58,703 nt of DNA from Balneolaceae bacterium UBA2956 (GCA_002348545.1 DEBM01000051.1:1-58703), one strand, 5' to 3'; positions 25,905 to 35,715 are shown, counted from the first letter of the stretch. A program made the numbers and translations. Notes: generated from the sequence alone by a model not told the origin.

Positions 25905-28364
25905 TTAAAAAATACGTGATAAAGAGATACCTGGGTAGAAACCTGGAGTATCTAATCGATAGGTAAGATCTAAACGAATCAAGCTAAAAATATTACTTAG
26001 TGATACACCTATCTCTGTGTGCAATCCATTTGTGGAAGACAGTAGACTAACTGGAAACTCTTGAATTAACACTTTTTGCTTCGAACTTTTCCAAGTTTTA
26101 CCTGCTCCCAAAAATACAATTATACTCAACCCTTTTTTACCTGCCCCATTCCACCCTATGACTTCCAGTGGAATAGATCGAAAATTATGCTCTGCATATA
26201 AAGATGCATAACTCGCACCTTCATAAGGTGTAAAAGCCTTAGTCTTAAACACCCCAAAAGGGCTATATACACCCAATGCTGCATCTAAGGCTCCGTTACG
26301 TTGAATAGGAATTTCCCCAATAAAACTACCACCATAGATTTTTACATCCAATACATTAGGAATTAATCTGCGTTTGTAAAACGTTTTGATACGCTGGAAT
26401 ATTTCAAGTTCAAATCTAGTAAAATTCCAATCACTACCCAGGGTATTATGGGATGTTTCTATACCAAAATAAAGGTTATTCGCCTCAATCACTCCTAGTG
26501 CTTCTTTTCCGCTACCACCTTCTATTTCAATATTAACCGAAGCTAAACGGCCATCTTCAATAGATGGATTTATGCGTGAGCCTCTCTTATTTCCCCTAAG
26601 ATTGTAGTTTGTTTTATAATCAATACTGCTATGATTTTCCGTTGAATAGTAAAAACGTAGATCCGATCTACGACCAAGTATAGCAGTCTTTATGCGATGA
26701 GTAAATCCAAATTTAGAGTACATATTACGGTAATAATCGTTGTAATCGTCAAAACCCAACAGAATGGGTACCGACTGAATAAGACTAGAATAATAGGTAT
26801 TGTGCAAGCGAGGAGTCGTAACATGTCCAAATTGAGCCCAAATTCTATTATTCTGATCCTCTGGGTCCAAAACCCATTCCCCCTCAATTCGCGGACTCCA
26901 TTCTTCATATCCAAAACTATAACCTAACACAGCCTTTAGCTCAAACTTATCTTTCTTTAAAAAGCTACGCCGTACACCTAAACCAGTATATAAAGCATCC
27001 ACCCGGTTAAATCGAGCTTCGACCAGCATATTCCGGGTAACTCCAGATAATGCCTGACCAATAAAACTAGAATCATCTGTTACTTCTTTTTCTTCGTCTT
27101 CATCATCCATTGTAACAAATTTGGCCAAGAAACCTGTTGGTTGGAATGATTTTTCAAGACTAGCCGTACTATCTAAATTAGCATAAGCACTTTCCTCCAT
27201 ATTAGATAGAGGTACTACTTCCAGGCTGCGGACAAACAACGAATCAGATGACTGAATCGATGTAGAATCTACAGTAAAAGTGTTCTCTAACAAAAAGACA
27301 TGGTCTGGAACCCATTGATTTACCACATAATCACTCAGCTTTGATATTTGTTTAAAACCAATAGGCGGAAATTGTAAGCCTGGTAAACCAATTTCAATAT
27401 CTCCATCTAAGCGGAAGTCGACAGGTAACCAAAAATCTCCTCCAAAATTTGAAAATTGTTGTTCATAAAAAATATTGAATTGCTGGATGGGCGGGGGGAA
27501 AACAACCACCTCATTTGGTTTTAATCGAACACTCAATAAAACGAATGCTTCATCCAAAATTTGTATAGTACCAGTGAATAGCGGTTGAAGCGTTCGCTTT
27601 GGGCTCACCTCAATCTCATATACTATCACGTCATCAATGCTGTTATAATCCAACAGGGTGAAATGGTAATAATCCAATGCATCGGGATGAGTTATTCCCA
27701 CAATATTAAAGCCCGTAATATTCAGATTATTATCATAAAAATTTGGTGTATAGCTCACCCCTGCAAAATTACTTGCCTGGTCAATATTTGCCGTTTGTCT
27801 CTTGGACTTCAATATTTCTCTTACCCCTTTATTTCTATCCCAATAAAGTTCAGACAAGCTCTCATTAATCGAAACAATATTTGTATCCCGTTTTATTTGC
27901 TGGCGTGTGTAGGCATTCGCTTTGTATCTGTTCAAGCTTGAACGCCATTGCTGTTTATTTTCAATTACTTTCTCCATTATGTACACAGCGGGATCTTCTT
28001 CAGTAATAATAACTGCGTCCATATTGACAACCACCGGTTGCATCTCAATAACCAGTACATTTTGCTCTTTAACTGCCAATTCCACGGACTCATAACCCAC
28101 AAACCTTGCCACTAGAATCACTGGAAGAGAAGGCACAGTTATTTCAAAAGCTCCATCAGCATTGGTAATAGTTCCTGTGTAAGTATCCTTAATCATGAGG
28201 TGTGCAGCTGGTAATGCTTCACCCGTTTGAGCGTCTACAATAGTCCCTTCTAATTTGACCATATACGATACTGTTGACGCAATAGCCCACTGGATTGGGA
28301 CTAATAAGGCTATGAATAGAGTAATAATGCCGATTAAAACAGCTTTTTTTACATAAGAAGACAT
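25905..28364 (-). CDS. DUF5686 outer-membrane protein with carboxypeptidase-like regulatory domain
   Basis: The 819-residue protein has a signal peptide (hydrophobic about residues 8-30). A CarboxypepD_reg-like beta sandwich at about residues 36-110 contains GTIVDAQTGEALPAAHLMIK and GTITNADGAFEITVPSLP. The following DUF5686 region spans the rest. It has the family-typical YIMEKVIENKQQWRSSLNRY near residue 128 and many amphipathic strands toward the C-terminus. It ends GISLSRIF, with an aromatic terminal residue as in outer-membrane barrels. Proteins of this type are widespread in Bacteroidota; their function is not established, though they resemble TonB-receptor-associated surface proteins without a plug. 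It is monocistronic, convergent with the OmpA-like gene and divergent from the symporter gene. Confidence 0.86.
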   Translation of the reverse strand: MSSYVKKAVLIGIITLFIALLVPIQWAIASTVSYMVKLEGTIVDAQTGEALPAAHLMIKDTYTGTITNADGAFEITVPSLPVILVARFVGYESVELAVKEQNVLVIEMQPVVVNMDAVIITEEDPAVYIMEKVIENKQQWRSSLNRYKANAYTRQQIKRDTNIVSINESLSELYWDRNKGVREILKSKRQTANIDQASNFAGVSYTPNFYDNNLNITGFNIVGITHPDALDYYHFTLLDYNSIDDVIVYEIEVSPKRTLQPLFTGTIQILDEAFVLLSVRLKPNEVVVFPPPIQQFNIFYEQQFSNFGGDFWLPVDFRLDGDIEIGLPGLQFPPIGFKQISKLSDYVVNQWVPDHVFLLENTFTVDSTSIQSSDSLFVRSLEVVPLSNMEESAYANLDSTASLEKSFQPTGFLAKFVTMDDEDEEKEVTDDSSFIGQALSGVTRNMLVEARFNRVDALYTGLGVRRSFLKKDKFELKAVLGYSFGYEEWSPRIEGEWVLDPEDQNNRIWAQFGHVTTPRLHNTYYSSLIQSVPILLGFDDYNDYYRNMYSKFGFTHRIKTAILGRRSDLRFYYSTENHSSIDYKTNYNLRGNKRGSRINPSIEDGRLASVNIEIEGGSGKEALGVIEANNLYFGIETSHNTLGSDWNFTRFELEIFQRIKTFYKRRLIPNVLDVKIYGGSFIGEIPIQRNGALDAALGVYSPFGVFKTKAFTPYEGASYASLYAEHNFRSIPLEVIGWNGAGKKGLSIIVFLGAGKTWKSSKQKVLIQEFPVSLLSSTNGLHTEIGVSLSNIFSLIRLDLTYRLDTPGFYPGISLSRIF

Positions 28365-28670
28365 TTACAGTTAGGTTTAAAATCAAAAATAGATGTAGAC
28401 TAATAATACCTATTTCAACATGAATAGTTTCACGTAAATATTCAACTCAACCCAGTTAAATTGATCTAATACAAACAAGCACTTAATCAAATAGCCTAAT
28501 TATTTAGCACCCAAAAGGCAGGCACTACTAGCCTTTGAGAGGGATGATTGGGTTATAGAAAAACAGTAAGCCTGCATTACGAATACATTCTCATCAATCA
28601 CTTATTTCCGTTTTCTTTTTAATCCTATTGCTTGCATATTCCCAAATCAATTAAGTAATAAATCTTGAGT
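28365..28670. other. Divergent intergenic region with nested inverted repeats
   Basis: This 306-base gap must hold promoters for the DUF5686 gene and for the amino-sugar operon. At 28509-28553 outer arms ACCCAA/TTGGGT enclose inner arms AAGGC/GCCTT, and a further GCCTGC near 28592 could pair with GCAGGC at 28518-28523. This could be a leader structure or an operator. I see no riboswitch family that I recognise. Confidence 0.4.
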
Positions 28671-30473
28671 ATGGTCTTACAAGCATTAGATTGGTGGATT
28701 ATCGGGATATTTTTCATAATTCTTTTGGCTATTGGTTGGGTAGCCTCAGAATCAGCCGGTAAAAATACGTCTGAATATTTTCTTGGTGGACGTTCTATGC
28801 CCTGGTGGTTATTGGGTATATCAATGGTTGCCACCACTTTTTCAGCGGATACTCCGAATCTTGTGGCTGGTTTAGTTCGTGAAGGTGGAGTAGCAAATAA
28901 CTGGGCATGGTGGTCTTTTCTAATTACCGGCATGGTCACGGTGTTCATTTATGCAAAGTTATGGCGCCGATCCGAAGTTGTAACGGACTTGGGTCTGTAT
29001 GAACTTCGCTATGGCGGTAAAGCAGCTTCTTTTCTTCGCGGCTTCCGGGCACTATATTTAGGTATTTTCTTTAACTGCTTAATTATGGGGACCGTTACCT
29101 TAGCCGGAATTAAAATTGGTTCCATCATGCTGGGTTTAGAACCCTGGATTATTGTACTTTCAATATCCATTATTGTGGTCCTTTATTCCTCTTTAGGAGG
29201 AATTAAAGGGGTTATTTGGGCTGATTTTTTCCAATTTGGAATCGCCATGACGGGTGCTTTTTACGCAGCTTATATTGTACTGCAGGAACCGGAGATTGGA
29301 AGTTTACATACTCTGATAACTCATCCTAATGTTGTCCCTAAACTTAATCTTATTCCTGACCTCAATGACACCTCTTTACTGCTAACACTATTTATTATTC
29401 CCATCGCTGTTCAATGGTGGGCAGTGTGGTATCCTGGCTCAGAACCAGGCGGTGGAGGCTATATTGCACAGCGAATGCTAGCCGCTAAAGATGAAAAAAA
29501 TGCTATTGGCGCTAGTTTACTTTTTAACGTCGCACATTATGCGTTTCGTCCATGGCCATGGATTATTGTGGCCCTCGCATCTATCGTTATATATCCAGAT
29601 TTAGCCTCAATAAAAACAGAATTTCCTAATATAAAAGAGCAATATCTGGGTGATGATATTGCCTATCCAGCTATGCTAACCAAGCTAAGCACGGGATGGT
29701 TAGGTTTGGTTGTTGCCTCGCTCATAGCCGCAATTATGTCTACCCTAAGCACCCATTTAAATTGGGGCGCTTCTTACCTAGTGAATGACTTTTACAAGCG
29801 CTTTGTCCGGCCCTATTCAAGTGAAAAACACTTGGTTGCAATGGGTCGATGGACCACCGCTGGCTTGATGATTTTATCGGCAATCATGGCAACGACCATT
29901 TTAGAAAATGCAACTCAAGCCTTTGACATACTTCTTTTATCTGGAGCAGGATCAGGTGCTATTTATTTGTTGCGCTGGTTTTGGTGGCGAATTAACGCTT
30001 GGACGGAAATTGTGGCGATGACCTCGGCCAGCATCATGGCTTTTATATTAGTCCTATTCGTTCCTGATGCGTGGGTAGAGACCTCTCTATTGGACGCTGC
30101 AGCGTTTAAATTACTCATCGCCGTAAGCTTTACCAGCTTAGTATGGATTGCTACCACCTATCTGACTAAACCAGAAAGTATGGAAACCCTGATTCAATTT
30201 TACGAACAAGTGCAGCCAGGTGGGCCAGGATGGAAAAAAGTTATAGATGCAGCCGAAGATCAAGGCATTCTCTTTTCTGAAGAACAAAAAGGATGGGACT
30301 TACCCCAAAGTCTTCTAAGCGTAGCTTTGGGAACATTAAGTATTTATGCCGCCTTATTTTCTACTGGTAACTTTATTTATGGGAAATGGGCTTTGGGCCT
30401 TGGGCTCATGTTCATTAGTTTAACCAGCAGTTTTTTAGTAATTCGACTTTGGAGACAATTAAAAATTAACTAG
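28671..30473 (+). CDS. Sodium:solute symporter (SSS family), probable sugar or amino-sugar importer
   Basis: I prefer the ATG at 28671 (600 residues) to the TTG two codons upstream. About 13-14 hydrophobic helices are visible. SSS family marks include the N-terminal SAGKNTSEYFLGGRSMPWWL then GISMVATTFSADTPNLVAG, and the later LVVASLIAAIMSTLSTHLNW in the sodium-binding helix region. Symporters of this subfamily are common in Bacteroidota beside sugar catabolic genes. It leads a run with GH109-type, nucleotidyltransferase and NahK-like genes separated by only 7-18 bases. N-acetylhexosamine import is therefore a reasonable inference, though the substrate cannot be read from the protein. Confidence 0.88.
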   Translation: MVLQALDWWIIGIFFIILLAIGWVASESAGKNTSEYFLGGRSMPWWLLGISMVATTFSADTPNLVAGLVREGGVANNWAWWSFLITGMVTVFIYAKLWRRSEVVTDLGLYELRYGGKAASFLRGFRALYLGIFFNCLIMGTVTLAGIKIGSIMLGLEPWIIVLSISIIVVLYSSLGGIKGVIWADFFQFGIAMTGAFYAAYIVLQEPEIGSLHTLITHPNVVPKLNLIPDLNDTSLLLTLFIIPIAVQWWAVWYPGSEPGGGGYIAQRMLAAKDEKNAIGASLLFNVAHYAFRPWPWIIVALASIVIYPDLASIKTEFPNIKEQYLGDDIAYPAMLTKLSTGWLGLVVASLIAAIMSTLSTHLNWGASYLVNDFYKRFVRPYSSEKHLVAMGRWTTAGLMILSAIMATTILENATQAFDILLLSGAGSGAIYLLRWFWWRINAWTEIVAMTSASIMAFILVLFVPDAWVETSLLDAAAFKLLIAVSFTSLVWIATTYLTKPESMETLIQFYEQVQPGGPGWKKVIDAAEDQGILFSEEQKGWDLPQSLLSVALGTLSIYAALFSTGNFIYGKWALGLGLMFISLTSSFLVIRLWRQLKIN

Positions 30474-30482
30474 TACAGTACG

Positions 30483-31874
30483 ATGGATCGAAAAACCTTT
30501 ATAAAAAAAAGTTCGCTTGCAGGACTCGTCGGGGTACTCGGCGGAGGTACAACAACCGGGGCAACAAATGCATCAACCCATAGGAGGAGTGTAGCTAGCA
30601 CTATCAAAAAAAGCGCTAATGATAATATTCAAATTGGATTTATTGGAACAGGGCTTCGTGGACGCAATCATGTCAATAACCTGCTAGACCATCCGAAGGT
30701 GCAATGCGTGGCTATTTGTGATATTGATCCGAATGCTATTGACCAAGCTACGCAAATTATTGAGACTAAAGGGCAACAAAATCCTACGGTATATAGTAAC
30801 CACGAACGAGCGTATGAGGATATGCTGGCCAAGGAGAATTTAGATGCAGTTGTAATCGCTACTAATTGGCGGTGGCATACGCCTATGTCACTAGCCGCAA
30901 TGGAAGCAGGAGTGTACGTTGGAGTAGAGGTTTCGGGGGCATTTTCTGTGGATGAGTGCTGGGAGTTAGTGCGTACGCATGAGCGAACGGGTACTCACTT
31001 GATGTTCCTTGAAAATGTTAATTACCGAAGGGATGTGATGGCTGTACTAAACATGGTTCGGGATAATGTATTTGGGGAGTTACTGCATTTCCGAGGCGGT
31101 TACCAGCATGATTTACGCAGCGTAAAGTTCAATGATGGACAGGGTGGGCTGCTTTACGGAGAAGGATCCTACGGTGAAGCTCGTTGGCGCACCGATCATT
31201 CGCTACAACGTAACGGAGAATTGTATCCTACGCATGGATTAGGACCAATTGCCACATGGATGGATATGAATAGAGGTAACAAACTCACAAGCTTGACCTC
31301 GCATGCCACTAAAGCTAGGTCGCTAAAACATTTCGCAAAGCAGCATCCAGATGGAGGACCTAATCATCCTTATGCAACAAAAGAATGGAAACTGGGCGAT
31401 GTTGTTACCTCCACAATCACCACGGCCAAAGGAGAAACTATTATTCTAACCCATGATACCAATTTACCTAGACCTTATTCCCTTGGTTTTAGAATACAGG
31501 GAGTGCAGGGCTTGGCCGAATTTGACTATTATACCCAGCGCGTTCACATCGAAGGCGTTTCAGAAAATCACCGTTGGGATGCCGGCTCTGAATGGTTTGA
31601 CAAGTACGATCATCCCCTATGGAAGCAGTTTGGCGAAGAAGCCGCAAATTCCGGGCATGGAGGAATGGACTTCTTCCTTGACCGTGCCTTCATTGAAAGC
31701 GTTAGGAGACAGGTTGCACCTGTGATTGATGTATACGATGGGGCAGTGATGCGGGTCATCACCCCATTATCCGAGCGTTCAATTGCCGAGGGTGGTACTC
31801 CACAAGAAATACCTGATTTCACCCAAGGTGCATGGATGCATCGCTCACCTGTATTTGGACTAGGGGATCTCTAG
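30483..31874 (+). CDS. GH109-type glycosidase (Gfo/Idh/MocA fold, NAD-dependent), probable alpha-N-acetylgalactosaminidase
   Basis: The 463-residue protein opens with a Tat-like leader, DRKTFIKKSSLAGLVGVLGG, that has Arg-Lys instead of the twin arginines. The NAD-binding Rossmann motif is IGFIGTGLRGRNHVNNL near residue 53. The middle and C-terminal parts show features I associate with GH109: ENVNYRRDVMAVLNMVRDNV, GELYPTHGLGPIATWMDMNR and HGGMDFFLDRAFIESV. GH109 enzymes use NAD in a non-classical oxidation-elimination mechanism to remove terminal alpha-GalNAc. Position inside a hexosamine salvage run supports that role. Some relatives act on other sugars or act as simple oxidoreductases. The leader suggests export to the periplasm with bound cofactor. 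Confidence 0.85.
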   Translation: MDRKTFIKKSSLAGLVGVLGGGTTTGATNASTHRRSVASTIKKSANDNIQIGFIGTGLRGRNHVNNLLDHPKVQCVAICDIDPNAIDQATQIIETKGQQNPTVYSNHERAYEDMLAKENLDAVVIATNWRWHTPMSLAAMEAGVYVGVEVSGAFSVDECWELVRTHERTGTHLMFLENVNYRRDVMAVLNMVRDNVFGELLHFRGGYQHDLRSVKFNDGQGGLLYGEGSYGEARWRTDHSLQRNGELYPTHGLGPIATWMDMNRGNKLTSLTSHATKARSLKHFAKQHPDGGPNHPYATKEWKLGDVVTSTITTAKGETIILTHDTNLPRPYSLGFRIQGVQGLAEFDYYTQRVHIEGVSENHRWDAGSEWFDKYDHPLWKQFGEEAANSGHGGMDFFLDRAFIESVRRQVAPVIDVYDGAVMRVITPLSERSIAEGGTPQEIPDFTQGAWMHRSPVFGLGDL

Positions 31875-31881
31875 ACTTCCT

Positions 31882-32820
31882 ATGCAATCCATCTCACTGG
31901 TCATACTTGCAGCGGGCTTAGGTAGTCGATATGGCGGACTAAAACAAACCGATGGCATGGGCCCAAATCAAGAAACCTTGCTCGACTACGCAATTTATGA
32001 CGGGTTGATGGCCGGTTTTACTCAAATTGCTTTTGTGGTTCGAGAGTCGATGATGCCTAGCTTCAAGGAAGCACTGGAAGCTAGATGGGGTAGCTATATG
32101 AACAAGTACTATCCCAAAGCTTGTTTTGAGTGTATATTACAAAAGATAGACGATTTACCAGAGGGTTGTGAACGGCCGGTGGAACGTACAAAACCGTGGG
32201 GAACGGCACATGCTTTATGGGCTGCTCGCGAATGTATTCATGAACCCTTTGCCATGATTAATGCTGATGACTTTTATGGACGTGATGCATTCCTTAGAAT
32301 AGCCCAGCACTTAAGAAAGCTAGATAATCATTCCTTGAGCGCCTGTATGGTTGGATATCCCATCATACAGACACTTTCAGAAAATGGCTCTGTTTCTAGA
32401 GGTATATGTGAGATTAAGGATGGTAAGCTAAGTCGAATCGTTGAACGAACTCATATCGAGACAGATGGAACGTCGGTTTGGTACAAAGAAAATGATACCG
32501 AATATGGTTTATTTGGTACCGAAACTGTTTCAATGAACTTAATGGGATTTAGTTCACCAATTTTTACGGTACTTAAAGACCTGCTAGCTCGTTTTTTTAC
32601 CGAACAAATTGAGGGAATCATTCCTCAACAGCTCTCAGCGGAATGCTATATTCCGAGCATCCTTCAATCCTGTATCGAACGAGGTCTTTCGGTTCCGATA
32701 CTCGAGAGTAATTCTGTCTGGTTTGGAGTTACCTATCCTGATGATGCGCCCGTGGTATGCAATGCACTGCTGGATTTAGTACAAGAAGGTGCTTATCCAA
32801 CGCCCCTTTGGACGAAATAA
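31882..32820 (+). CDS. Sugar-1-phosphate nucleotidyltransferase
   Basis: The 312-residue protein starts with the nucleotide-binding signature SLVILAAGLGSRYGGLKQTD typical of sugar nucleotidyltransferases. It has the metal-binding acidic motif MINADDFYGRDAF near residue 130. WGTAHALWAARE near residue 105 matches the nucleotide/sugar-contact region of UTP-type pyrophosphorylases. It lies between the GH109-type gene (7 bases) and the NahK-like kinase (18 bases). Together they suggest conversion of HexNAc-1-phosphate to UDP-HexNAc, as in the Bifidobacterium lnp pathway, though the fold class there differs. The exact sugar and nucleotide are inferred from context only. Confidence 0.82.
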   Translation: MQSISLVILAAGLGSRYGGLKQTDGMGPNQETLLDYAIYDGLMAGFTQIAFVVRESMMPSFKEALEARWGSYMNKYYPKACFECILQKIDDLPEGCERPVERTKPWGTAHALWAARECIHEPFAMINADDFYGRDAFLRIAQHLRKLDNHSLSACMVGYPIIQTLSENGSVSRGICEIKDGKLSRIVERTHIETDGTSVWYKENDTEYGLFGTETVSMNLMGFSSPIFTVLKDLLARFFTEQIEGIIPQQLSAECYIPSILQSCIERGLSVPILESNSVWFGVTYPDDAPVVCNALLDLVQEGAYPTPLWTK

Positions 32821-32838
32821 GTTATATCCAACTAAACT

Positions 32839-34041
32839 ATGTCAAGTAAAAAAAGATCCTCTTCAGAGCTAATATATAAAGTACACTCATTCGTACCTGA
32901 GGTACTAGTTAATGAACTCGAGGCGCAGCAACTAGGGCTTGGCCATATTCATGAAAGTTACCTCATTCAACAATCAGGCTTACCAACCTGGATTCTTCAG
33001 AGAATTAACACCCAGGTTTTCACCCAGCCTGAACAGGTTGAAAAAAATCACCGCACCCTTGTTGACTTATTCAAAAGTGAATCGATAGATACGCTAGGGA
33101 TACAACTACCTGAAGTGGTACCCTATTCGGCTGAGAGGTTGTATTATTGGGATGCAGACAATCAGCCTTGGCGACTATATAGCTTTTATGGTGAGCATAT
33201 TTGTTACGAATATTGCCCTTCCCTTGAAATTGCACGAAAGGCAGGTAAAGCGTTTGGTCGGTTTTCACAGGTACTTAATAAACTTGAGAATAACCATGAG
33301 AATGAACCGAAAAAGCATCATTCGGAAAGAGTAAAACCTGTTCTGCAGAGTACTGTGTCAACAAAAACTTCCGGGATCGCCGAAGCATTCAAGCCTACAC
33401 TTGACGCCTTTCATAGCATCCACCATCGAGCCCAACAACACCATACCGCACGGGCAAAATACCATGGACCACTACACCTAAACACCAAACAGGGATCTCA
33501 CCTGCTGCAATTTAACCTTGAGGTCTGGAACCTCACTATCGAAAAATATCTCCCTATGCTTTTAGCCATGGAAAATGCTCTTACCAGCGAGATAGGCCGC
33601 AATTTTAATCGATTATCCCATAATGATGCCAAGCTGAATAACGTGCTCCTACACCCTGAAAATGAAGCCGCTGTCATACTCGATCTAGATACCGTAATGC
33701 CCGGATCCCTTTTGTTTGATTTAGGCGATGGCCTACGTAGCATTGCGACATCGGCTAAAGAAGATGAACCAGACCTAGCGCAAGTTCGTATACATTGGGA
33801 GTATTATCAGCAGTATAGAGACGCTTTTTTAGCCGAAGTCGATTCAATGCTAAACCAGGATGAACAGCGTTATATCTCCTTCGCTGGCCCTTATATGACC
33901 TTTATTATGGGTCTTCGATTCTATACCGATTTTCTAAATGGTAATCGCTATTACTACTCCAACTATCCAGAACATAACTTGGTACGAGCTCGAAACCAAT
34001 TCCACCTCTTCCATCAAATGATGGAAAAGCTGAACGGTTAA
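32839..34041 (+). CDS. APH-fold sugar kinase, NahK-like (N-acetylhexosamine 1-kinase)
   Basis: The 400-residue protein has the aminoglycoside-phosphotransferase fold: an N-lobe with LIQQSGLPTWILQRINTQVF, the catalytic loop RLSHNDAKLNNVLLH near residue 258, and the metal-binding segment AVILDLDTVMPGSLLFDLGD. The last two resemble the matching motifs of Bifidobacterium N-acetylhexosamine 1-kinase NahK (HNDTKINN and LDLDTVMPG). NahK makes GlcNAc-1-P or GalNAc-1-P directly, bypassing the 6-phosphate route. The place after a GH109-type glycosidase and a nucleotidyltransferase supports this. The segment at about residues 155-185 is variable and basic. Choline or homoserine kinase activity is less likely in this context. 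Confidence 0.8.
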   Translation: MSSKKRSSSELIYKVHSFVPEVLVNELEAQQLGLGHIHESYLIQQSGLPTWILQRINTQVFTQPEQVEKNHRTLVDLFKSESIDTLGIQLPEVVPYSAERLYYWDADNQPWRLYSFYGEHICYEYCPSLEIARKAGKAFGRFSQVLNKLENNHENEPKKHHSERVKPVLQSTVSTKTSGIAEAFKPTLDAFHSIHHRAQQHHTARAKYHGPLHLNTKQGSHLLQFNLEVWNLTIEKYLPMLLAMENALTSEIGRNFNRLSHNDAKLNNVLLHPENEAAVILDLDTVMPGSLLFDLGDGLRSIATSAKEDEPDLAQVRIHWEYYQQYRDAFLAEVDSMLNQDEQRYISFAGPYMTFIMGLRFYTDFLNGNRYYYSNYPEHNLVRARNQFHLFHQMMEKLNG

Positions 34042-34074
34042 ACTATTTGCTTTGAGTTGCTGATGCAGTAAATC

Positions 34075-35715
34075 CTACCAGAAGATAGCGTAAAGAACAG
34101 CCGTAATAATTAGCACGGTATATGCACCAATATTAAAGGATCGACTCGTTTTGAAGGTTTCCGAAGTGGTGATAATGGCTTTCGGGTCATCATCATTTGG
34201 ATTGGTCGTCAAAGAAACACCTGCAATTACAACAATGGTAAGGATCAAGGTATAATACATTTGAGTTAAAAATGGCAGTTCCAACGACGGCACCTTTAAC
34301 AATAATGCAATCACAATGGATGAAAGCACCCCATAAATAGCGGCTTTGGTAGTAGTTTTCTTCCAGAAAAGTCCCATGATAAAGACAGCTAAGATCCCTG
34401 GACTCACTAAACCAGTATATTCTTGAATATATTGAAACATCTGAGGAATATTGCTTAATTGAGGTGCAACTAGAACTGCAATAATCAAAGCTACAATAGC
34501 TGTTAAGCGACCCACTGTTACGGTTTGTTTATCCGTAGCGTCTCGATTGAAATAGGGTTTATAAATATCCATGGTAAAGATAGTGGCTACCGAGTTAAGC
34601 ATGGAAGCTAAAGAAGACACAATAGCGGCTGCAAGTGCTGCTACAACCAAACCTTTAAATCCAGGCATCACAAATTCACTTATTAACCAGGGGTATGCCT
34701 TATCATTATCAAGTCCACCACCTGCCTTGGTAAAAGCTTCCACCACTCCAGAAATCGTATTGGTTCCCTCAGGCTGAGAAAACATCACATAGGCAACGAT
34801 TCCAGGAATAACGACAATTAATGGAATGATTAGTTTTAAAAATGCTGCAAAAACAATCCCCTTTTGAGACTCCTCAAGAGATTTAGCGGCTAGAGTCCTC
34901 TGGATAATGTATTGGTTAAATCCCCAATAATATAAGTTCGCCACCCACATCCCGCCTACTAGCACCGCAATGCCAGGAAGGTTATTAAACTCGGGATTAT
35001 CACGATCTAAGATCATATGAAATTTATTCCCAGCTACATCATAGATGTGGTTAATTCCACGTAATATGCCACCTTCTGGTGTAACTTGATCTAGGGCTAT
35101 GAAGGTTGTTACAAGTCCGCCTAAGACCAATAAAACGACTTGCACAACATCAGTCCAAGCGACAGCAGATAATCCACCATAAATTGAGTAAGCTGCTGCG
35201 ATTAATGCCAAACCAATGAGAGAGGCCCAAATTAGACTCCCATCACCGACCCCAAAAATGGTATCCAACGCCTTTGCACCCAAGAAAATAACTGTAGTTA
35301 AATTAACAAAGACAAATAAGGCAATCCAGAATACTGCCAAAATCGTTTTTAAGGTGGTATTAAATCGTTGTTCAACAAATTCGGGTATGGTATATAATTT
35401 TTTCTCGATAAAAATGGGAAGTAGAAATTTACCTACAATTAGTAAAGTTATAGCTGCCATCCACTCATAGGTAGCAATGGCTAGACCCACCGCAAAGCCT
35501 GATCCAGACATTCCAATAATTTGTTCCGCCGAGATATTTGCAGCGATAAGAGACGCCCCTATCGCCCACCATGGTAGCGATTTACCGGCTAAAAAATAGT
35601 CCTCTGCATTTTTTTGGTGTCCATCTTTGTCTCGTGAAACCCACAACCCAATCCCTACTATCATCATGATGTAGGCGACAAAAACAATAATATCAATGGT
35701 CGCAAATCCGCTCAT
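34075..35715 (-). CDS. vSGLT-like sodium/sugar symporter
   Basis: The 546-residue protein has about 14 membrane helices and the sugar-transporter branch marks of the SSS family: NAEDYFLAGKSLPWWAIGAS followed by LIAANISAEQIIGMSGSG in helix 1-2, and VVAALAAAIVSSLASMLNSV in the sodium-site helix. These closely resemble Vibrio vSGLT, which moves galactose or glucose with sodium. It converges on the kinase gene with only 33 bases between the stop codons. It may supply a second sugar to the same salvage module or act independently. It has its own promoter region of 167 bases shared with the SPOR lipoprotein gene, in which I see no clear operator. Confidence 0.9.
   Translation of the reverse strand: MSGFATIDIIVFVAYIMMIVGIGLWVSRDKDGHQKNAEDYFLAGKSLPWWAIGASLIAANISAEQIIGMSGSGFAVGLAIATYEWMAAITLLIVGKFLLPIFIEKKLYTIPEFVEQRFNTTLKTILAVFWIALFVFVNLTTVIFLGAKALDTIFGVGDGSLIWASLIGLALIAAAYSIYGGLSAVAWTDVVQVVLLVLGGLVTTFIALDQVTPEGGILRGINHIYDVAGNKFHMILDRDNPEFNNLPGIAVLVGGMWVANLYYWGFNQYIIQRTLAAKSLEESQKGIVFAAFLKLIIPLIVVIPGIVAYVMFSQPEGTNTISGVVEAFTKAGGGLDNDKAYPWLISEFVMPGFKGLVVAALAAAIVSSLASMLNSVATIFTMDIYKPYFNRDATDKQTVTVGRLTAIVALIIAVLVAPQLSNIPQMFQYIQEYTGLVSPGILAVFIMGLFWKKTTTKAAIYGVLSSIVIALLLKVPSLELPFLTQMYYTLILTIVVIAGVSLTTNPNDDDPKAIITTSETFKTSRSFNIGAYTVLIITAVLYAIFW

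Noticed and set aside
27585..27941. 118-codon open frame antisense to the DUF5686 gene
   Set aside because: No family features and fully inside a conserved coding region.
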